A program made the position numbers and the translations under genes. Below, in pieces: positions 57,240-64,000 of a stretch of DNA of 64,000 nucleotides. Location: NCBI GenBank assembly GCA_030340625.1, contig JAOPHQ010004845.1, positions 141,001 to 205,000 on the forward strand, read 5' to 3'. The notes under the pieces are model-generated. The model was not told the origin of the DNA and searched no databases. It saw only the letters and a list, made by a program, of their open reading frames with translations. This stretch comes from Merluccius polli (Eukaryota; Chordata; Actinopteri; Gadiformes; Merlucciidae). Within the stretch, counting starts at the first letter, position 1. Every line of letters begins with the position of its first letter.

Positions 57240-57688
57240 AAACAACCATGCCGGCAATAGTGGTAAAACTATTGGGTAAAACGTATCCGTTAAGTAAAGA
57301 TGAGATAAAACAAGATCTTGAGAAAATGTATAAATAAATAAATAAAATAAAAAGTGAAATGAGAAAGGATAGTACTAGCCATGTTCAAAAAGGAAGGAGT
57401 ACAATGGAGGCAGAGAGAAAAGATAGCAAGGGAAATGTTTAGTAGGGATAAACAAGTATTAGGAATAAGTACAAGTAAATTAGGAATAAGTGAGAGAAGA
57501 GAAAGAGAGGAATGTGGTCAAGAGAGCGAGAGGGACAGAGAGCAGAAAGAAAGGGAGGGGGCCTGGCCCGGAGAAGAGGACAATAAAGCAGAGCAAAGCC
57601 CCCTAATACTAGAGCTGCAAGAAGTACTTAAGATAAGGAGATCTAAAAGAGAGAAAGGGGCAATAAAGAGTTATGCAGGAGTTTACCC

Positions 57689-57735
<47 letters not shown>

Positions 57736-58510
57736 TAATAATAATAATAATAATAATAATACATGTTATTTGAAGGTGCCTTTCAAGACACACAAGGTCG
57801 CCTTACAGTGCAAAGTGGTAAAGGGACAACCAGCTCAGTATGTCCATGGGGATCGTAGGACTTAGCGGAGTTAGAATAAAGCATAATAAAGAAAGCACTG
57901 TGATCACTAGAATGTTTAAAGATGTTTTGGGACATAGAAAGTGCACATGTACAGATCAACTATGTATTAATGTCTGTTATTTGTACATGATTTGGTAAAC
58001 TTTGGTAACAGCGTGGTTTAAAAGCAGTTGATGGTAAACCAATATCATATCAAATTTTGGTTTCCGATTTACTGGCTGCAATTTCCCTTTCTACTAGATT
58101 GGCTGTAGTTAAGGTAGAAGAGAAGAGATACTGATTTACCAGCCAAAAGTGCTGCGTTAGGACATAATATGCATGCTCTGGTACTAGATGGACCAGGTCC
58201 ACCACAACCAGACCTCTTCGAACTACTCGACATTCAACACAACGTCAGAGTCTATGAAAAATCAGTTTGACTCAAACAAGGTGTTGGTTGGACAATCACA
58301 ATCAGCCATTGACAGAAGTGCATGGCCATTTTGTTGCACATACCTGGCTGTTACATTCGCTCATTTAAGATGCGCATGGTTTTGACCATTGCGCAAGGGG
58401 GGAGGTAGTGAGAAATATCAGAAAACAAGGTTTTTGGTCACCATACTTGCGAACAATTGTTGATAATCAACTTAATGAATGTGAGGTATGTGCAAAAAAA
58501 AAAAAAATAA
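57240..58510 (+). pseudogene. Retrovirus-like remnant (gag-like and pol pieces)
   Basis: An old endogenous copy in pieces. Near 58023-58110 a frame with DGKPISYQILVSDLLAAISL resembles the end of a retroviral RNase H. At 58404-58497 a frame with GFWSPYLRTIVDNQLNECEV and CAK resembles the zinc-binding part of integrase. A plus-strand frame at 57249-57770, rich in Arg, Glu and Ser, may be gag, but that is a guess. Stops and frameshifts lie throughout, no env was seen, and a microsatellite and a repeat tail interrupt it. Not functional. Confidence 0.5.
57691..57762. repeat. (ATA)n microsatellite and adjoining repeat tail
   Basis: About 23 ATA units, followed at 57763-57830 by TTTGAAGGTGCCTTTCAAGA and CACACAAGGTCGCCTTACA, a common fish LINE/SINE-type segment. 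Confidence 0.9.
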
Positions 58511-58536
58511 TAATAATAATTAATTTAATTTAATTA

Positions 58537-59480
58537 AAGGCCATGGTGCAGGTTAAACACCACTTTCGATTAATGGGTACATAAAGCACTCAAGATATGT
58601 ATATGAAGTTAGAAATGTCTCCAAAATTGTGTTAAAGTGTAGTTTTTGGTCGTAACGGTTATTTTTAGCGCAATTCGGCGATGACGTCACATCGGTGAGA
58701 CGTGGTGGAAGTAGCCTCAGCCTTGTACTAGAACTATGGCGTCTAACTGGGATGAGGAAGAGGTGGCAAGACCCACAAATAACATTTATGTTAGCATAGC
58801 CATATAATTTCGAACCGGTCAGAAGTGAGAGGGCGAATGAGAGCCGATGGCCGTCAAAGACAATGAAATGCATGGTCAGAGGAGAATGAGTGGAGAGTTG
58901 GCGAAGTGTCCTGGTCAGTCGCTAGCTACCATTTAGATCGCAGCAACGAGCGCTGGAGCGGTCTATGAACAGCAGTGCATACAATAACACTTTTTCCCCA
59001 TCAGGGTACTGCTTACCGGTAGAGGGAGAGAGTAGTAAGCGTGTCTGTGCGGGCGGTGTCGTCCCATGGAAACTGTGGTGGAGAGCTTGTGTTGTAGGGA
59101 AGTGAGTGCGTTTTGGTCGAGGAGCTCACCCCGCGGCCATCAGATGTAACGTTCCTAACTCAGCATCCAGGATTTGAGGCATGCTGCCTGAATCCGTTTG
59201 TGCTAAAGATAACCTACTCACATTTCAGGCAGGATCATGGTCCCCTCCAAGCCAGCAGGCACGAGTATGTTCATTGTTTGTTTATTTTACCATTACTAGA
59301 CTAGAGATGTGTTGCATAAACATGCATGACAAACAGGTATACAATTAATTTTCCAACCTACTTATCCCTAGGCAATACCGGTACACAGCGTACAGGCAGG
59401 CTGTACGCTGGCCTTATGGCGTTCTCGGTGTTCATAGAAGGAAGCCTCTACCCTCCTGTCTGGTTTCAACCATCAGGCTA
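58537..59480 (+). pseudogene. Remnant of a gene with a P2X7 C-terminal-like domain
   Basis: Begins at TTAAAGGCCATGG, a TTAA-type transposon end. ATG at 58735 opens MASNWDEEEVARP; slightly further on, in another frame, PYNFEPVRSER matches the Y.FEP motif that starts this protein family. At about 59146-59264, FLTQHPGFEACCLNPFVLKI and the exon 59372-59480 (donor GA|GTATGT to acceptor CCCTAG|G), with QYRYTAYRQAVRWPYGVLG and PLPSCLVSTIR, fit the Cys-rich domain first known from the P2X7 receptor C-terminus and found widely in transposon-linked proteins. The middle Cys-rich exon is missing. A Harbinger-type element cuts off the end at 59481. Confidence 0.55.
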
Positions 59481-60011
59481 CAGTACGTTTACATGCACAG
59501 AAGAAACCCGATTAAAGCCATTGCTCGTCTATGCTCCGCAACTGGTCAACTGCAATTGTCCGCGTATACATGGCGGCGAGTAATCCGATTCATCCAATAG
59601 AGCGTAACAGTGACCGCCCCTTTTTAACAGCTCCGGTGCCGGAAGTAAATTTCCCATACATTTATCTCGTCCACTTTTCGTATAATCCTTATAAAAAGAG
59701 TATTAAGCCTTGAACCAAGCCAATCGTTCGTTATGGTAGTCGTGACCATATTATGTTTGATTCGGGATGAGTAGTTCCTCACTCGGTCAACTAAATCCGT
59801 TTTGTTTTTTTTTCTTCCGTTCTCCAAATTCTTTTTATGCCCGAATCAAACATAATATGGTCACGACTACCACAACGAACGATCGGCTTGGTTCAAGGCT
59901 TAATACTCTTTTTATAAGGATTATACGAAAAGTGGACGAGATAAATGCATGGGAAATTTACTTCCGGCACCGGAGCTGTTAAAAAGGGGCGGTCACTGTT
60001 ACGCTCTATTG
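59481..60011. mobile_element. Palindromic Harbinger-type element, one end lost
   Basis: Starts CAGTACGTTTACATG, as the element at 52241-53732, and shares its subterminal ATGCTCCGCAACTGG and AATTGTCCGCGTATACATGG. Nearly all of the rest is an inverted repeat: 59597-59769 versus 59842-60010, about 97% identical, for example CGGTGCCGGAAGTAAATTTC and its complement. No right TIR found. Confidence 0.75.
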
Positions 60012-60218
60012 CACCTGGCTGCAGTACGCAGATCTGGGCGGGGCTAAATGTGGGCGGAGCTAAACGTTTGACTCCGCCTAAACATTTCGTTTGACTCCGC
60101 CTAAACGTTTGACTCCATAATAATAGTAACTAGAAAATGCATTTCCTGCAGAAAACGCGTGTGAATGCTGGAAGCTGAATGATAAGCGCAAAGCAGAAAT
60201 ATAAAATGAATTGATCTG

Positions 60219-61375
60219 AAGAATCTGAAAGTAGTAGTATAAGCTGAAATAGTAGAAGAATCTGAAAGTAGTAGAAGAAGCTGAAATAGTAGAAGAATCT
60301 GAAAGTAGTAGTATAAGCTGAAATAGTAGAAGAATCTGAAAGTAGTAGTATAAGCTGAAATAGTAGAAGAATCTGAAAGTAGTAGTAGAAGCTGAAATAG
60401 TAGAAGAATCTGAAAGTAGTAGTATAAGCTGAAATAGTAGAAGAATCTGAAAGTAGTAGTAGAAGCTGAAATAGTAGAAGAATCTGAAAGTAGTAGTAGA
60501 AGCTGAAATAGTAGAAGAATCTGAAAGTAGTAGTAGAAGCTGAAATAGTAGAAGAATCTGAAAGTAGTAGTATAAGCTGAAATAGTAGAAGAATCTGAAA
60601 GTAGTAGTATAAGCTGAAATAGTAGAAGAATCTGAAAGTAGTAGTAGAAGCTGAAATAGTAGAAGAATCTGAAAGTAGTAGTATAAGCTGAAATAGTAGA
60701 AGAATCTGAAAGTAGTAGAAGAAGCTGAAATAGTAGAAGAATCTGAAAGTAGTAGTATAAGCTGAAATAGTAGAAGAATCTGAAAGTAGTAGTAGAAGCT
60801 GAAATAGTAGAAGAATCTGAAAGTAGTAGTATAAGCTGAAATAGTAGAAGAATCTGAAAGTAGTAGTAGAAGCTGAAATAGTAGAAGAATCTGAAAGTAG
60901 TAGTAGAAGCTGAAATAGTAGAAGAATCTGAAAGTAGTAGTAGAAGCTGAAATAGTAGAAGAATCTGAAAGTAGTAGTAGAAGCTGAAATAGTAGAAGAA
61001 TCTGAAAGTAGTAGTAGAAGCTGAAATAGTAGAAGAATCTGAAAGTAGTAGAAGCTGAAATAGTAGAAGAATCTGAAAGTAGTAGAAGAAGCTGAAATAG
61101 TAGAAGAATCTGAAAGTAGTAGTAGAAGCTGAAATAGTAGAAGAATCTGAAAGTAGTAGTAGAAGCTGAAATAGTAGAAGAATCTGAAAGTAGTAGAAGA
61201 AGCTGAAATAGTAGAAGAATCTGAAAGTAGTAGAAGAAGCTGAAATAGTAGAAGAATCTGAAAGTAGTAGTAGAAGCTGAAATAGTAGAAGAATCTGAAA
61301 GTAGTAGTAGAAGCTGAAATAGTAGAAGAATCTGAAAGTAGTAGTAGAAGCTGAAATAGTAGAATTATCAAAGTA
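60219..61375. repeat. ~37-bp tandem array, about 31 copies
   Basis: Unit GCTGAAATAGTAGAAGAATC plus TGAAAGTAGTAGTA(T/G)AA, with length variants of 34 and 36 bp. The minus strand has no stop in any frame of the unit, so a 468-codon open frame arises by chance. Translation would be Ser/Thr/Phe/Tyr/Leu-rich. Confidence 0.97.
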
Positions 61376-61611
61376 GTAGAAGTAGTTGAAATTGTAGTAG
61401 TAGCTGAAATAGTAGAAGAATCTGAAATAGTAGAAGTAGCTGAAAGTAGTAGTAGCCGAATTAGTAATACTAATAGCTTTAATTGTTTGATCGATGGGAA
61501 ACGGTTGAAATTTGAATTAGTTACGACGTAAAGCATTGGGAGAATAAGAGGCTGGGCGGCCGTCCGCCCATTGATTTATATTGGAAAAATAAATGTATAC
61601 TACAATTTACT

Positions 61612-62160
61612 ATTGCGGGCACCCCCCCCCCCCAGCCGTAGGTCCGCGGTGTGTTTGTGTTACTATTGGGGGCAGCCCCCCCCCCCCCCCCCCCCCCCGG
61701 CCGTAGGTCCGCGGTGTGTTTGTGTTACTATTGGGGGCAGCCCCCCCCCCCCCCCCCCAGCCGTAGGTCCGCGGTGTGTTTGTTTGTGTTACTATTACGG
61801 GCACCCCCCCCCCCCCCCCCCCCCCCCGTAGGTCTGCGGTGTGTTTGTTTGTGTTACTATTGCGGGCACCCCCCCCCCCCCCCCCCCCGTAGGTCCGCGG
61901 TGTGTTTGTTTGTGTTACTATTGCGGGCGCCCCCCCCCCCCGTAGGTCCGCGGTGTGTTTGTTTGTGTTACTATTGCGGGCACCCCCCCCCCCCCCGTAG
62001 GTCCGCGGTGTGTTTGTTTGTGTTACTATTGCGGGCACCCCCCCCCCCCGTAGGTCCGCGGTGTGTTTGTTTGTGTTACTATTGCGGGCACCCCCCCCCG
62101 TAGGTCCGCGGTGTGTTTGTTTGTGTTACTATTGCCCGCCCCGCCCCCCCCCCGTCGGCC
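61612..62160. repeat. C-tract array, nine units of 49-68 bp
   Basis: Each unit is TAGGTCCGCGGTGTGTTTGT, then TGTTACTATTG(C/G)GGGC, then 8-25 C bases. C-run length falls from left to right. The minus strand is G-quadruplex-prone. Run lengths may be assembly-sensitive. Confidence 0.95.
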
Positions 62161-62577
62161 GTAGCTCCGCGGTGACGCCATGACGCTCGAACGTGAACGT
62201 CGTTTTACGGCAGCGGAAGATTTACGACAGCCAGCATACAGACAGTGAGCAACGGACTTCACATGATATTATTCACAACTCGGATTAATTTAATGAAACC
62301 CATTGATTCTTTTGATCGGTGGACCCCCTTTGATTGGATATTATGGGATATACAAGTCTGTACATTTTTTGAACGAAGGTAAACGATTGAGAATTGATTT
62401 AGTTAGGCCAGAGATCAATGTGTAATCGATGTGTAAACTGTGATTCTGAATAAATATAAATGCTATCGAAATTTAGTTTGGATATCGTTATTATTGAATA
62501 TACAAATCTGTAGATTAGTGACATTTTTTGAATGAAGGTTAGCGGTTGAAATGTGAATGAATTAGTTACGACGTGTT

Positions 62578-62960
62578 AAACAGTGGAAGGTCCGCCGGTT
62601 ACAATGGGACGAACGGTAGAATATGACGATTTGAAACTAAAACCGCGATACAGAAAAAAGTATAACAGCTATCGAAATTTCGTGAACACGGCTAGATAGA
62701 TACAAATCTCTAGATTTGTTTAATTGTTTGAACGATGGGAAACGGTTGAAATTTGAAATAGTTACGACGTAAAGCAGCGGAAGTAAACAGTGGAAGGTCC
62801 GCCGGTTACAATGGGACGAACGGTAGAATATGACGATTTGAAACTAAAACTGCGATACAGAAAAAAGTATAACAGCTATCGAAATTTCGTGAACACGGCT
62901 AGATAGATACAAATCTCTAGATTTGTTTAATTGTTTGAACGATGGGAAAAGGTTGAAATT
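62578..62960. repeat. Two copies of a 207-bp block
   Basis: CAGTGGAAGGTCCGCCGGTT at 62581 and 62788 starts nearly identical blocks containing AATATGACGATTTGAAACTA and CGAAATTTCGTGAACACGG. Confidence 0.92.
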
Positions 62961-63002
62961 TGAATTAGTTACGACGTAAAGAATGTGAAGAATTAAGAGG
63001 CT

Positions 63003-63027
63003 GGGCGGACGGCGAAGCCGTCCGCCC
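63003..63027. repeat. GC-rich perfect hairpin
   Basis: GGGCGGACGGC and its complement around a GAA loop. A shortened copy (GGGCGGCCGTCCGCCC) lies at 61553-61568. It resembles end hairpins of some fish transposons, but no family is assigned. Confidence 0.9.
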
Positions 63028-63217
63028 ATTGATTTGTATTGGAAAAATAAAGGTGGAAAAAGTAGAATAATTTGAAAAGTTGAATTAATATGAAGAATGT
63101 GAATAGATAGCCATCATGTCGTAATAAATATGAACATTTTGATATTTGAATGGTTTCTGTAGCTGAAAATATGAAGAAGGAGAAGAGTGCCAAAAAACGG
63201 GCGGAAGAAGAATAAAA

Positions 63218-64000
63218 ATAAAAATAACTAGAAAATGCATTTCCTGCAGAAAACGCGTGTGAATGCTGGAAGCTGAATGATAAGCGCAAAGCAGAAATAT
63301 AAAATGAATTGATCTGAAGAATCTGAAAGTAGTAGTATAAGCTGAAATAGTAGAAGAATCTGAAAGTAGTAGTATAAGCTGAAATAGTAGAAGAATCTGA
63401 AAGTAGTAGTATAAGCTGAAATAGTAGAAGAATCTGAAAGTAGTAGTAGAAGCTGAAATAGTAGAAGAATCTGAAAGTAGTAGTATAAGCTGAAATAGTA
63501 GAAGAATCTGAAAGTAGTAGTAGAAGCTGAAATAGTAGAAGAATCTGAAAGTAGTAGTAGAAGCTGAAATAGTAGAATAATCTGAAAGTAGTAGTAGAAG
63601 CTGAAATAGTAGAAGAATCTGAAAGTAGTAGTAGAAGCTGAAATAGTAGAAGAATCTGAAAGTAGTAGAAGCTGAAATAGTAGAAGAATCTGAAAGTAGT
63701 AGAAGAAGCTGAAATAGTAGAAGAATCTGAAAGTAGTAGTAGAAGCTGAAATAGTAGAAGAATCTGAAAGTAGTAGTAGAAGCTGAAATAGTAGAAGAAT
63801 CTGAAAGTAGTAGAAGAAGCTGAAATAGTAGAAGAATCTGAAAGTAGTAGAAGAAGCTGAAATAGTAGAAGAATCTGAAAGTAGTAGTAGAGAAGCTGAA
63901 ATAGTAGAAGAATCTGAAAGTAGTAGTAGAAGCTGAAATAGTAGAAGAATCTGAAAGTAGTAGTAGAAGCTGAAATAGTAGAATTATCAAAGTAGTAGAA
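63218..64000. repeat. 3.1-kb higher-order repeat, copy 2 (partial)
   Basis: Repeats the lead-in and the ~37-bp array (from 63317) and reaches GTAGAATTATCAAAGTAGTA, the sequence at which the array in copy 1 ends (61360-61380). It runs beyond the window. Confidence 0.88.

Larger units (their letters stand above)
60118..63217. repeat. 3.1-kb higher-order repeat, copy 1
   Basis: AACTAGAAAATGCATTTCCT at about 60129 recurs at 63229 with the following 100 bp nearly identical. The unit comprises a ~37-bp array, a C-tract array, spacer, and duplicated blocks that include GAAATTTGAATTAGTTACGA several times. It may be a satellite or a tandem duplication of a composite element. Confidence 0.8.

Noticed and set aside
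60130..61536. 468-codon minus-strand open frame, Ser/Phe/Leu/Tyr-rich repeats
   Set aside because: It is the ~37-bp tandem array read without stops. Unit length is not a multiple of three and all three minus frames are open; no start context, no domain.
61571..62262. Pro-rich and Gly-rich open frames on both strands
   Set aside because: Produced by C-tracts (CCC Pro, GGG Gly) in the tandem array.
63085..63990. 301-codon minus-strand open frame
   Set aside because: Same array in the second higher-order copy.

Overview
The window looks like nuclear DNA of a teleost fish. It holds two intron-rich vertebrate genes on the + strand, surrounded and interrupted by fish-type mobile DNA: Penelope, Ty3/gypsy, L2, hAT, PIF/Harbinger and TTAA-flanked elements, plus many microsatellites. 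All gene models rest on reading frames, splice sites and recalled family motifs; no search could be run.

Layout. 1-5.4 kb: AT-rich DNA and a decayed Penelope-like retroelement (minus strand; RT and GIY-YIG remnants). 5.4-11.7 kb: no gene seen, but a 1.9-kb long-TIR DNA transposon with a nested hAT. 11.69-28.2 kb: the complete coding part of syk (spleen tyrosine kinase), 13 coding exons, 619 residues, with tandem SH2 domains, linker and kinase; its introns carry a broken chromovirus and several MITEs. 28.85-33.25 kb: a 4.4-kb TTAA-flanked element with an intronless ORF (GCD motif plus Cys-rich CXC tail), a 167-bp tandem array and a nested 489-bp hAT. 33.69-36.0 kb: complete reep5 (5 coding exons, 189 residues). 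37.9-39.1 kb: 3' end of an L2-type LINE.

40.26-56.28 kb: one Ty3/gypsy retrotransposon (minus strand) with both LTRs and a 5-bp target duplication. Its gag is split by a 10.3-kb DNA element with an 8-bp target duplication. That element carries a spliced DUF4806-like gene and, inside it, a palindromic MITE that was itself hit by a hAT and a Harbinger-type element 3 bp apart. 56.3-60.1 kb: remnants of a retrovirus-like pol, of a gene with a P2X7 C-terminal-like domain, and of a palindromic Harbinger-type element. 60.1-64.0 kb: a 3.1-kb higher-order repeat built of a ~37-bp array, C-tract arrays and duplicated blocks; the second copy runs off the window.

The two host genes are unrelated in function: syk is a cytosolic immune-receptor kinase and reep5 an ER-shaping membrane protein. 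Most interesting points: a probable GC-AG intron in syk, a divergent cassette exon encoding the syk linker insert, a strong hairpin in the syk 3' UTR, the DUF4806-like cargo gene in the 10.3-kb element, the GCD-CXC ORF, and the readable order of nested insertions.
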